Source: JBAZCO01 sp041654915 | Lineage (GTDB): Bacteria > Bacillota > Clostridia > Christensenellales > DTU072 | Assembly (NCBI GenBank): GCA_041654915.1 | Contig: JBAZCO010000008.1 | Location: 1-30,518 of the forward strand | Direction: 5' to 3' | DNA length: 30,518 bases | In this document: positions 7,438-14,597 of the stretch, piece by piece | How the letters are laid out: every line of letters starts with the position of its first letter | How positions within the stretch are numbered: the first letter of the stretch is position 1 | Notes under the pieces: generated by a model | Told to the model about the DNA's origin: nothing | Database searches by the model: none | The model's input: only the letters and a program-made list of their open reading frames with translations | Made by a program: the position numbers and the translations under genes

Positions 7438-9681
7438 ATGTCTATATCAAAACGGAAAAGCATTATATTCATTTTAGTTTTATTCTTAGCGGCGGCTATG
7501 TTGCTTTCTTTAACTGCTTGCAAAGATAAAGTTGAGGTTGCAGGTGTACGGGTTGAATCCGACGACGAAATGCTGCCAGTAGATTTTTCCATTGAAAACT
7601 CGGCTGTGGTGATATCTTATAGCGACGGCAACCAGGAACGGATACCGATTACTAAGGATATGCTGTCCGATGAGGACAAAACCAAACTATCACACTCCGG
7701 CAGGCACAACATAACGGTGAATTACGATAAGAACAAAAGTATTGATACTCAAATCCATTTGTTAAAGCCTGCGGCAAACACCGCCCTTATTTTAGATAAA
7801 CTTGTGGCGGGCTTGCAAAAAGCCGTCCCGCAAAACAATATTAACGGCGAATTTGAAACAACTGTTAATTTACAGATTGGGAGCGGGGAGCGAAAGGAAT
7901 ATAGGCTTGTATTAAAATTTACCTTGGATATAGACCAAAATGAGGGAGCGGAAAATTATCTTGAAATTGCGTTGTATGACGGCAAAGAGTTGCTAATGGG
8001 AGCGTTTTACAAAGATAATACCGATGAGCGCCCCTATTTTCATATCAAGCTTGATGCCCGTGAGTTTATGTGGTGGATGGGTCCTTGGGAAGGCAAATAT
8101 TTAACCACTTCGGTAGATGATATTTTTGGCACAGCAAGCTATCCTGCTGATTATGAACTTTTGCCATTTTTTGCCACTGTAAACAATCTTATGTCCTATG
8201 TTATGGATAATAACAAAATAGCAATGATTAATATGGTTTTCTCCTTCCTATTGAGCAATCCGGAGGTCGCCGAGGACGGCTCGGTTGCAGCCCTCACAAT
8301 AAACTTTGATGCGCTGATAAAATGGTTGCCTTTCGCAGGACTTATACCCGGTGTTTCATCTACTGTCACAGACTTTTTAGGCTCTATGGGTATAAACGCA
8401 AGTTTTTCCGACTTGGCAAAAAATATTAGTTCGGATATCAATCCTAGGTTAAAGCTTAGGTTTGGCGCACAAGGGGACTTGCAGGACTTGGATATTAGCG
8501 GCAATTACACAAGCCAAGATATGCCCCGCTCACTCAAAGTTAGCTTGCAAGACAATCTTGATATGGGAGTGACAATAAATAAACTATCCCTCAAAATTAA
8601 CTCATCCTCTTTCTCACTGCCCACGCATTTGGGAATAGAGGATTGGGAGGAAGGCTCGGTAAAAGGCGTTGAGGAATTTTGGGAACAGTCGATTCCCGAG
8701 AGCGGAGATGAGGATGCAAAGCCCTCTCTTGAAAGGTGGATGATGCTCCAATACCGCAAAATGATGGGCGGACCGCCAAGCGAAACTTGGTATGAGGATA
8801 TCACCCAATATAGAGATATATCTTATACAGACAGCGACACTAGATTTAATAAAATGGATATCTACCGTCCCAAAGATGAGGCGGACGGCGACACGCTAAA
8901 CAAACTGCCCGTAATTGTAAGCATTCACGGCGGCGGATGGGTTAACGGCAACAAAGAGTTTAACCATATCTACTGTCAAGACTTAGCAAGGCAAGGTTTT
9001 GCCGTATTGAACATAAACTATCACTTGATACCCGTTGCGCCTATGCCCAAACCTATGCAGGATGTATTTGCTGTATTTAATTTTATTGATGACAATGCCG
9101 AATTGTACGGCTTTGATAGGAACAATGTCTTTTTGACAGGCGACTCGGCAGGCGGGCATTATGCAATGCTAGTCTTGTCTATTCTTGGTGACCCCGAGCT
9201 TATCGATGCTTTTGGTGTGGAAACAAAGATAAAAATCAATGCCGCAAGCGTGAGCAGCACAGGGTTTACCTTTAGTGAGGCGCTCAAGTTCCCCATACCG
9301 TTTGCGCACTTCTTTGTAAATCAATTCTTTACTGACGATGTTCCCTACACCGCATACAAAGACAACCCCGACTACATAAAAATGGCAACCGCTCTAAATA
9401 TTGAAAACAATAAAATAGAAACCTTTCCTCCGCTATTTGTGTCCACAGCGCACGCAGATATGGTGCTTGTCCACTCGGAAAGACTGATTGCGCATATGAA
9501 AGCCAAAGGGCTAATAGAGGGTGTGGACTTTGTGTATGACTATCGGGCTATGGACGACTTGGACAATCCCGAACGGCACATCCTAGGGCATAACTTTAAT
9601 GTTGCATCTCCCGAAAAAACTGTTAGCCGTGCGGTAAACAAAGCGATGTGCGACTTTTTTAAGCTGTATATAACCGCATAA
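7438..9681 (+). CDS. Lipoprotein with N-terminal accessory domains and C-terminal alpha/beta-hydrolase (esterase)
   Basis: This is a 747-residue protein. The start chosen is MSISKRKS, with AAGGAG six bases upstream; an in-frame TTG at 7411 is less likely. A basic n-region, a hydrophobic stretch and the lipobox LTAC (Cys28) predict lipid anchoring on the outer face of the membrane. Residues about 33-110 look like a bacterial Ig-like domain (VAGVRVESDD ... NITVNYD). About 115-420 is a large beta-rich region of unknown family. The last 280 residues are a BD-FAE/carboxylesterase-like hydrolase: oxyanion motif HGGGW (497-501), nucleophile motif GDSAGGH with Ser570, then candidate acid and histidine in SAHADM and ERHILGHNF. 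It probably removes ester groups from a glycan, by analogy only. It is divergent from GH172. Confidence 0.82.
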   Translation: MSISKRKSIIFILVLFLAAAMLLSLTACKDKVEVAGVRVESDDEMLPVDFSIENSAVVISYSDGNQERIPITKDMLSDEDKTKLSHSGRHNITVNYDKNKSIDTQIHLLKPAANTALILDKLVAGLQKAVPQNNINGEFETTVNLQIGSGERKEYRLVLKFTLDIDQNEGAENYLEIALYDGKELLMGAFYKDNTDERPYFHIKLDAREFMWWMGPWEGKYLTTSVDDIFGTASYPADYELLPFFATVNNLMSYVMDNNKIAMINMVFSFLLSNPEVAEDGSVAALTINFDALIKWLPFAGLIPGVSSTVTDFLGSMGINASFSDLAKNISSDINPRLKLRFGAQGDLQDLDISGNYTSQDMPRSLKVSLQDNLDMGVTINKLSLKINSSSFSLPTHLGIEDWEEGSVKGVEEFWEQSIPESGDEDAKPSLERWMMLQYRKMMGGPPSETWYEDITQYRDISYTDSDTRFNKMDIYRPKDEADGDTLNKLPVIVSIHGGGWVNGNKEFNHIYCQDLARQGFAVLNINYHLIPVAPMPKPMQDVFAVFNFIDDNAELYGFDRNNVFLTGDSAGGHYAMLVLSILGDPELIDAFGVETKIKINAASVSSTGFTFSEALKFPIPFAHFFVNQFFTDDVPYTAYKDNPDYIKMATALNIENNKIETFPPLFVSTAHADMVLVHSERLIAHMKAKGLIEGVDFVYDYRAMDDLDNPERHILGHNFNVASPEKTVSRAVNKAMCDFFKLYITA

Positions 9682-9711
9682 ATAAAAGGATTATTGATTT
9701 TTTAGTTGGTT

Positions 9712-9734
9712 ATTTTTGTTTGACAAACAAAAAT
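9712..9734. repeat. 23-bp perfect palindrome overlapping the trpB T-box promoter
   Basis: Arms ATTTTTGTTTG and CAAACAAAAAT flank a single central A. The palindrome covers the -35 hexamer (9720-9725). It could be a repressor operator, or the hairpin of a terminator for the preceding gene, but no U-tract follows. Confidence 0.55.
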
Positions 9735-9748
9735 TGGTGTGATAATAT
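9720..9748 (+). promoter_or_regulatory. Promoter of the T-box/trpB transcript
   Basis: TTGACA (9720-9725), 17 bp, TAATAT (9743-9748), immediately upstream of the T-box leader. Confidence 0.8.
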
Positions 9749-9754
9749 GGGATA

Positions 9755-10020
9755 AATTATATAAACCGTTGAGGCAGAATAGTAACTTTTAGGTTGGGTT
9801 TTTTAAGAGAGTTTCGGGTTGGTGCAAACGAAATAAACCACTACTAGCGAATGGGCTGCTGAGGGCGGGGGCGAAAAATGTGAGTAGTTCCCGACGGTAC
9901 TCCACCGTAATAAGGAGAGGGTATGATAGTACCCGAATAATTAAGGCGGCTTGTGCCGTAAAATTGGGTGGCAACACGGTAAATATCGTCCCAAACGATA
10001 TTTACCGTGTTTTATTTTTA
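9755..10020 (+). ncRNA. T-box riboswitch, tryptophan-type
   Basis: Landmarks appear in order: an AGTA element (GAATAGTA, about 9776-9783), an AGAGAG element with the apical GGTTGGTGCAAAC segment (about 9806-9830), a specifier region GAA-TGG (TGG at 9852-9854), and the T-box core GGGTGGCAACACGG (9966-9979). A strong terminator follows. The TGG specifier reads Trp. The bulge TGGC (9969-9972) matches a tRNA ending GCCA, as expected for bacterial tRNA-Trp with discriminator G. Uncharged tRNA-Trp would stabilise the antiterminator and allow transcription of trpB. Start and end are approximate. Confidence 0.92.
9974..10017 (+). terminator. T-box terminator
   Basis: Arms ACACGGTAAATATCG (9974-9988) and CGATATTTACCGTGT (9996-10010) pair perfectly over 15 bp and are followed by TTTTATTTTTA. 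The 5' arm overlaps the T-box core, giving the usual mutually exclusive fold. Confidence 0.93.
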
Positions 10021-10061
10021 TCAAAACGCTTTAATAAAAGCGCAAGAAGGAGAAAATAATT

Positions 10062-10112
10062 ATGACAAACAACCAAAGATATGTGTTTCGATGGCGCTTT
10101 GGGAGAATCTAG
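10062..10112 (+). CDS. Candidate short leader ORF (16 aa) between T-box and trpB
   Basis: AAGAAGGAG precedes an ATG by 11 bases. The ORF reads MTNNQRYVFRWRFGRI and stops at TAG (10110-10112). It holds one Trp, one Tyr and two Phe, and is highly basic. It lies in the unusually long 220-nt space between the T-box terminator and trpB. A 6-bp hairpin (CGCTTT/AAAGCG, 10027-10042) lies just before its ribosome binding site. No function is known. A second, translation-dependent control layer is possible. Whether it is translated is not shown. Confidence 0.45.
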   Translation: MTNNQRYVFRWRFGRI

Positions 10113-10160
10113 CTTGATTGTTTTAAGTAACAGCACACACTAATACTAACATTTTCCCAC

Positions 10161-10183
10161 GCTTTTTAGCTTTAAGCTAAAAG
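10161..10183 (+). other. Hairpin upstream of the trpB ribosome binding site
   Basis: GCTTTTTAGC (10161-10170) can pair with GCTAAAAGC (10175-10183) with one bulged T. No U-tract follows, so it is not a terminator. It lies about 28 nt before the AAGGAG of trpB. Confidence 0.35.
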
Positions 10184-10229
10184 CAATATAAATTACAAAC
10201 ATATATATAACAAGGAGAAACCAAAAAAA

Positions 10230-11606
10230 ATGAAAAATAAAGAGATACCCACAAAGATATATTTAACCGAACAGGAGATGCCAAAACATTGGTATAACCT
10301 TCGTGCGGATATGAAAGAAAAGCACGACCCATTTTTACACCCCGGGCGTATGGATGCCTGCACAGCAGAGGACTTAAACCCCATATTTTGCAAAGAGCTT
10401 GTTAAGCAAGAATTAGACCAAGAAACCCGCCTAATAGAAATCCCCGAGGGAGTGAGAGAGTTCTACAAGATGTATCGCCCATCCCCGTTGGTTAGGGCAT
10501 ATTGTTTGGAAAAGGAGTTGGACACCCCCGCAGAAATTTATTATAAATTTGAGGGAAACAACACTTCAGGCTCCCATAAGCTCAACTCTGCTGTCCCACA
10601 AGCTTACTATGCAAAACAAGAGGGCTTGACTTCGCTCACAACCGAAACGGGGGCAGGGCAATGGGGAACGGCGCTTGCTATGGCGTGTGCTTTTTATGGG
10701 ATAGACCTAAAGGTATTTATGGTAAAGGTGAGCAGTGAGCAAAAGCCGTACAGAAAAGCGGTTATGGAAACTTATGGCGCTCAAGTGATAGCATCCCCCT
10801 CACCAACGACCGAAGTTGGCAAAAAAATACTTGCCCAAGACCCCACTACGGGCGGCTCTCTTGGCTGTGCGATTAGCGAGGCATTGGAAGTTGCTACAAC
10901 TACGGACAAGTGCCGCTATGTTCTTGGCAGCGTGCTTGACTATGTTATTTTGCACCAATCTATTATCGGGCAGGAATGTAAAATCGCACTTGATAAATAT
11001 GGTGTAACCCCAGACCTCATAATTGGTTGCGCTGGCGGCGGCTCTAACCTTGCAGGGTTGATTGCGCCCTTTATGGCGGACAAGCTAAACGGCAAATCCA
11101 ACGCTAAGTTTCTTGCGGTAGAACCCGCATCTTGCCCTTCCCTCACAAGAGGAAAATACGCCTATGACTTTGGCGATACGGGGCAAATGACGCCGCTAAT
11201 CAAGATGTACACCCTGGGTTCTGGTTTTATGCCCGCCCCCGGGCATGCGGGCGGACTGCGCTACCACGGTATGAATCCTGTGCTATCCAAACTCTACCAC
11301 GACGGATATATGGAGGCAAAAGCGGTGGAGCAAAAGAGTGTGTTTGATGCGGCGGTGCGCTTTGCACGCATAGAGGGCATACTTCCCGCTCCCGAATCTG
11401 CGCACGCAATAAAGGCGGCAATAGACGAGGCGCTAGAGTGCAAAAAGACGGGGGAGAAAAAGACAATCCTATTTGGACTAACGGGAACAGGCTACTTTGA
11501 TATGTCGGCATATATGTCCTACAACACAGGCAAGATGAGCGACTATATCCCATCCGATGCCGACTTGGAAAAAGGCTTTGCAACCCTTCCCAACATCAAG
11601 CAATAA
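10230..11606 (+). CDS. trpB: TrpB2-type tryptophan synthase beta chain
   Basis: This 458-residue PLP enzyme condenses indole with L-serine to give tryptophan. The long N-terminal extension (WYNLRADM ... HPGRMDACTAEDL ... GVREFYKMYRPSPLVRA) and SGSHKLNSA, with PLP lysine K117, mark the TrpB2 (COG1350) subfamily rather than canonical TrpB1, which has HKTN. TETGAGQWG (138-146) carries the catalytic Glu139, and GCAGGGSN (266-273) is the PLP phosphate loop. AAGGAG precedes the ATG. The Trp T-box upstream confirms a role in tryptophan supply. No trpA or other trp gene is in the window, so it may act as a stand-alone indole-salvage enzyme or pair with genes elsewhere. It is monocistronic, ending at a terminator. 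Confidence 0.94.
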   Translation: MKNKEIPTKIYLTEQEMPKHWYNLRADMKEKHDPFLHPGRMDACTAEDLNPIFCKELVKQELDQETRLIEIPEGVREFYKMYRPSPLVRAYCLEKELDTPAEIYYKFEGNNTSGSHKLNSAVPQAYYAKQEGLTSLTTETGAGQWGTALAMACAFYGIDLKVFMVKVSSEQKPYRKAVMETYGAQVIASPSPTTEVGKKILAQDPTTGGSLGCAISEALEVATTTDKCRYVLGSVLDYVILHQSIIGQECKIALDKYGVTPDLIIGCAGGGSNLAGLIAPFMADKLNGKSNAKFLAVEPASCPSLTRGKYAYDFGDTGQMTPLIKMYTLGSGFMPAPGHAGGLRYHGMNPVLSKLYHDGYMEAKAVEQKSVFDAAVRFARIEGILPAPESAHAIKAAIDEALECKKTGEKKTILFGLTGTGYFDMSAYMSYNTGKMSDYIPSDADLEKGFATLPNIKQ

Positions 11607-11628
11607 GAGCTTTTATAAAGGTAAAAAC

Positions 11629-11664
11629 ACAAAAAGGCGGGTACTAACTCCGCCTTTTTGTTTT
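11629..11664. terminator. Bidirectional terminator between trpB and aroQ
   Basis: ACAAAAAGGCGG (11629-11640) pairs with CCGCCTTTTTGT (11650-11661). T-rich tails lie on both sides, so it can serve trpB on + and the end of the aromatic operon on -. Confidence 0.85.
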
Positions 11665-11680
11665 ATTGATAACATAATTG

Positions 11681-12106
11681 CTAGTTATATTTAAAATATT
11701 CCAAAGCTTCTTTGTAGCCTGCAAAACCTTTGCCCGCTATGGTCTTTTTAGCAACCAAGCCAATATAGCTAAACTGCCTAAATTCCTCACGGGCAGAAAT
11801 ATCGCTAATATGCACTTCTATCGCTGGTATATTTACCGCCTTTAAGGCATCTAGTATTGCAATGCTTGTGTGGGTGTAAGCACCTGCATTTATAATTATG
11901 CCTTGATAGCGCCCCCTTGCCTTTTGTATAGCGGTAACAATTTTTCCCTCATAGTTGCTCTGCACGCACTTTACCGTTAAAGACAGCTTTTTAGCCTCAC
12001 TTTTTATATACTGCTTTAATGAACAGTAGCTTGCACTGCCATAAACTTCAGGCTCTCGCACCCCAAGCATATTTAGGTTCACCCCGTTAATTACCAATAT
12101 TTTCAT
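11681..12106 (-). CDS. aroQ: Type II 3-dehydroquinate dehydratase
   Basis: This 141-residue enzyme converts 3-dehydroquinate to 3-dehydroshikimate, the third shikimate-pathway step. Family landmarks are INGVNLNMLGVREPEVYG (residues 5-22, with Asn, Arg and the catalytic Tyr21), QSNYEGKIV, INAGAYTHTSIAILDAL (Asn71 and Ala-Tyr segment) and EVHISDISAREEFRQFS (His of the EVH motif). The length is typical for dodecameric type II enzymes. A GGAG lies seven bases before the ATG. It is the last gene of the aromatic operon, 55 bp after aroE/aroK, and ends just before the bidirectional terminator. Confidence 0.96.
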   Translation of the reverse strand: MKILVINGVNLNMLGVREPEVYGSASYCSLKQYIKSEAKKLSLTVKCVQSNYEGKIVTAIQKARGRYQGIIINAGAYTHTSIAILDALKAVNIPAIEVHISDISAREEFRQFSYIGLVAKKTIAGKGFAGYKEALEYFKYN

Positions 12107-12161
12107 ATATCCGCTCCGTTTGTTTTCTTGATTATTTGTGCAATTTTTATAGTTGATTCTT

Positions 12162-13385
12162 TTATTGTATAGGCAAACTAGCGATAATTTTCGCTACCGT
12201 TTGGTCTACTTCTCCGTTGTTTTCTATCGTGATATCCGAAAACTTTTTGTAGTAAGGTTCTCTCTCTTTAAATAACCGCTCGTATGCCCCTTCATCTTTT
12301 AGCAACGGCCTACCGTCACTAACCGCATTGCGGGGGTCACGAATGAGATATACCAAAACCCCATTTTGCTTTAGTGCGTGGTAAGCCTCCCGTGATGTGA
12401 TTGCCCCGCCGCCCGTAGCTATCACCTGCCCTTTTTCCTTGCCAAGCGCCTCTATCGCCACCCTTTCCAAATTCCTAAAGTGTTTTTCACCCTCAAGCGC
12501 AAATATGTTGGGAATACTCTTGTTTGCTAGGGCTTGAATATATTCGTCAGTATCTACAAAACGCTTAGCCATAGCGGCGGCAAGGGCTTTGCCTACCACG
12601 CTTTTACCCGATGACGGCATACCTATAAGCACGATATTTATTGTATCATTATATAGTTTGCGATATATTCTCTCTATTTCCGATTCGGGCGCTCTGTCGC
12701 CAACAAACAAATCCCGTGCCTCTTTTGCCTGCGCAATTAGCATCTTTAGACCCGATGAATATTTTAATCCCCGCTCTTTGGCATCAAATAACAACCTTGT
12801 GATAAGCGGATTGTATATTGCATCCATTACCCCTTCAAGGCGGGTAAAGGGCGCAAGTTCTATTGGGCTTTTTAGGTTGCTCGGATACATTCCCACAGGT
12901 GTTGTGTTAATTATCACCTCACTATCGTAATGTTTGCTTATATTATCGTAGTTATCCGCTCCGCTCCGTGATACAACAACCGTACTTGCCGCTCCGTGCG
13001 TCTTTAGCACGGCAAGAGCGGTTTTTGATGTGCCGCCGCTCCCCAATATCATAACTTTTTTGTTTTTTACCTGTATATCTGCCGATTGCAAGAGATACTC
13101 CAAGCCAAACACATCCGTATTATAGCCGTAAAGCTTTTTATCTTTAACAACAACTGTATTTACTGCGCCAACTCGCTTTGCGGCGTCGTCTATCTCATCT
13201 AATAAAGGCATAATAAGGGTCTTGTAGGGTATGGTGACATTAAAACCGTCAAAACTGCCCCCCCTCACAAATGCGGGCAAGTCCTCCCTTTCCATCTCAC
13301 AAAGCTCATATTGATAGCCAAATTCCTTGTGGATGATAGCGGAGTAACTATGCGCAAGCTTTTGTCCAATAAGACAAAACTTCAT
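12162..13385 (-). CDS. aroE-aroK: Bifunctional shikimate dehydrogenase / shikimate kinase fusion
   Basis: This is a 407-residue fusion of two consecutive enzymes. Residues 1 to about 246 are AroE: HSYS (12-15), NVTIPYK with catalytic Lys55, GAVNT (73-77), NTD with Asp91, and nucleotide loop GSGGTSKTA (115-123). Residues about 249-407 are AroK: Walker A GMPSSGKS (255-262), DTD (278-280), FRNLE (303-307), GGG (325-327) and the lid GRPLL (358-362). The domains are joined by a short charged linker (ESEIERIYRKLYNDT). Together they turn 3-dehydroshikimate into shikimate-3-phosphate. The start MKFCLIG has AGGAG nine bases upstream; an in-frame ATG at 13418 lacks a site. It lies 66 bp after pheA. Both domains keep their key residues. 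Confidence 0.94.
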   Translation of the reverse strand: MKFCLIGQKLAHSYSAIIHKEFGYQYELCEMEREDLPAFVRGGSFDGFNVTIPYKTLIMPLLDEIDDAAKRVGAVNTVVVKDKKLYGYNTDVFGLEYLLQSADIQVKNKKVMILGSGGTSKTALAVLKTHGAASTVVVSRSGADNYDNISKHYDSEVIINTTPVGMYPSNLKSPIELAPFTRLEGVMDAIYNPLITRLLFDAKERGLKYSSGLKMLIAQAKEARDLFVGDRAPESEIERIYRKLYNDTINIVLIGMPSSGKSVVGKALAAAMAKRFVDTDEYIQALANKSIPNIFALEGEKHFRNLERVAIEALGKEKGQVIATGGGAITSREAYHALKQNGVLVYLIRDPRNAVSDGRPLLKDEGAYERLFKEREPYYKKFSDITIENNGEVDQTVAKIIASLPIQ

Positions 13386-13451
13386 CTTTATGTTCTCCTT
13401 ATAGTTCACAATAGTCAACTAGACTTTTGCAAAGTAAGACAAAACTTCTCC

Positions 13452-14597
13452 CTATACCTCGCTGTAACTTCCCAAAAAGGTAAACTGTTCAGAGCGGTTG
13501 TCCAGCTCCGCAAGCAGGTTTAATACCTCCTCTTTTTCTATATCCGCATCAAAGTCAAAGTAAAATAAAAACTCAAATGCCGTGTCGGGTAACGGTCTAG
13601 ACTCCAGCTTTGTAAGGTTTAGCCCAAGCGCTGTGAATTTAGATAATAGCTTGTTTAGGCTACCCGATTCGTGCGGAAGGCTTACCATAATGCTTATTTT
13701 GTGCGGATTTTTAAATATATCCAAACTCTTAGAGATGCAAATAAATCTTGTGAAGTTAGAGTCGCTGTCTTGCACACCGCTCTTTAATACCGCCAGCGCA
13801 TATAGCTCTGCGCACTCTTTGGATGAGATTGCGGCAATATCATCTCTCCCACTTTCGGCAACTGTCTGTGCCGCAAGCGCCGTGTTGTCGCAAACGGTGA
13901 TTTTAACATCCTTTAGCGTCTTTATGAATGCAGTACTTTGGGTTAGCGCCTGTTCGTGGGAGATTATCTCTTTAATATCCTCTAATCGCACGCCCTTTTT
14001 TGCAAGCAAACAATGCCTAACTTGCAACTTTACGCTGCGCACAACATAAAAGCGATACTTTTTCATAAGGTCATAGACCTCATTGACCGAGCCAACCGAA
14101 CTGTTCTCTATTGGCAGCACCCCGTATTTGCACAAGCCGCTCTCAACAGCATTAAATACGCCCTCAAAATTTTTAAAGTAGGTGATATCCGAAAGTTTGA
14201 AAAGTTTTTCTGCCGCAAGATAAGAATATGCACCCTTTACACCTTGGCAGGCAACGGATGCAAAGTCGGGAAATGCCTCCCTCTTGCGGGACAGGGTTTC
14301 CCTTATTTTAACCGATATATTGGACGCTAGATGTGAAAACTTGCTTTGATAAGCACGGCTTGTTTCAAATAATGTTTCAAAAACCTGCTTGGTGAAAATC
14401 TTTATTTCGCCGTCCGCTCCCGCTGTCACACGGTTTAATATATCCTTTTCTCTGCTGGGGTCGAGAACATAGGCGTTTGTTTTGGCCTTCTCTATCCCAA
14501 TTTCCTTTACCAATGCCATTCTTTCAGCATAGATTTTTGCAATTTGGTCGTCTAAGTCGTCAATTTGCTTTCTCTTTTCAAGTATTGTTTTATTCAT
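13452..14597 (-). CDS. pheA: Chorismate mutase / prephenate dehydratase with ACT domain
   Basis: This is a 381-residue P-protein. Residues about 1-85 are an AroQ-type chorismate mutase (RKQIDDLDDQIAKIYAERM, then KAKTNAYVLDPSREKDIL). About 115-290 is prephenate dehydratase: CQGVKGAYSYLAAEKLF, GVLPIENSSVGSV (159-171) and the catalytic TRF (283-285). About 301-381 is an ACT domain with ESRP (332-335), the usual phenylalanine feedback site. The product is phenylpyruvate. It is the only chorismate mutase in the window, so it also supplies prephenate to TyrA. The start MNKTIL overlaps the aroC stop by 8 nt and has AAGGAG nine bases upstream; the 11-residue longer in-frame form is less likely. Confidence 0.95.
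   Translation of the reverse strand: MNKTILEKRKQIDDLDDQIAKIYAERMALVKEIGIEKAKTNAYVLDPSREKDILNRVTAGADGEIKIFTKQVFETLFETSRAYQSKFSHLASNISVKIRETLSRKREAFPDFASVACQGVKGAYSYLAAEKLFKLSDITYFKNFEGVFNAVESGLCKYGVLPIENSSVGSVNEVYDLMKKYRFYVVRSVKLQVRHCLLAKKGVRLEDIKEIISHEQALTQSTAFIKTLKDVKITVCDNTALAAQTVAESGRDDIAAISSKECAELYALAVLKSGVQDSDSNFTRFICISKSLDIFKNPHKISIMVSLPHESGSLNKLLSKFTALGLNLTKLESRPLPDTAFEFLFYFDFDADIEKEEVLNLLAELDNRSEQFTFLGSYSEV

Noticed and set aside
10113..10229. Second transcription attenuator between the short ORF and trpB
   Set aside because: The hairpin at 10161-10183 is not followed by a T-run, so it is not an intrinsic terminator. Only the ORF and hairpin are reported.
11227..11583. 118-codon - strand ORF within trpB
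   Set aside because: Low-complexity Pro/Ser/Arg composition typical of a reverse-frame shadow; trpB is well supported.
13582..14330. Long + strand ORFs antisense to pheA
   Set aside because: No ribosome binding site or recognisable motif. The - strand pheA in the same DNA has every family signature.
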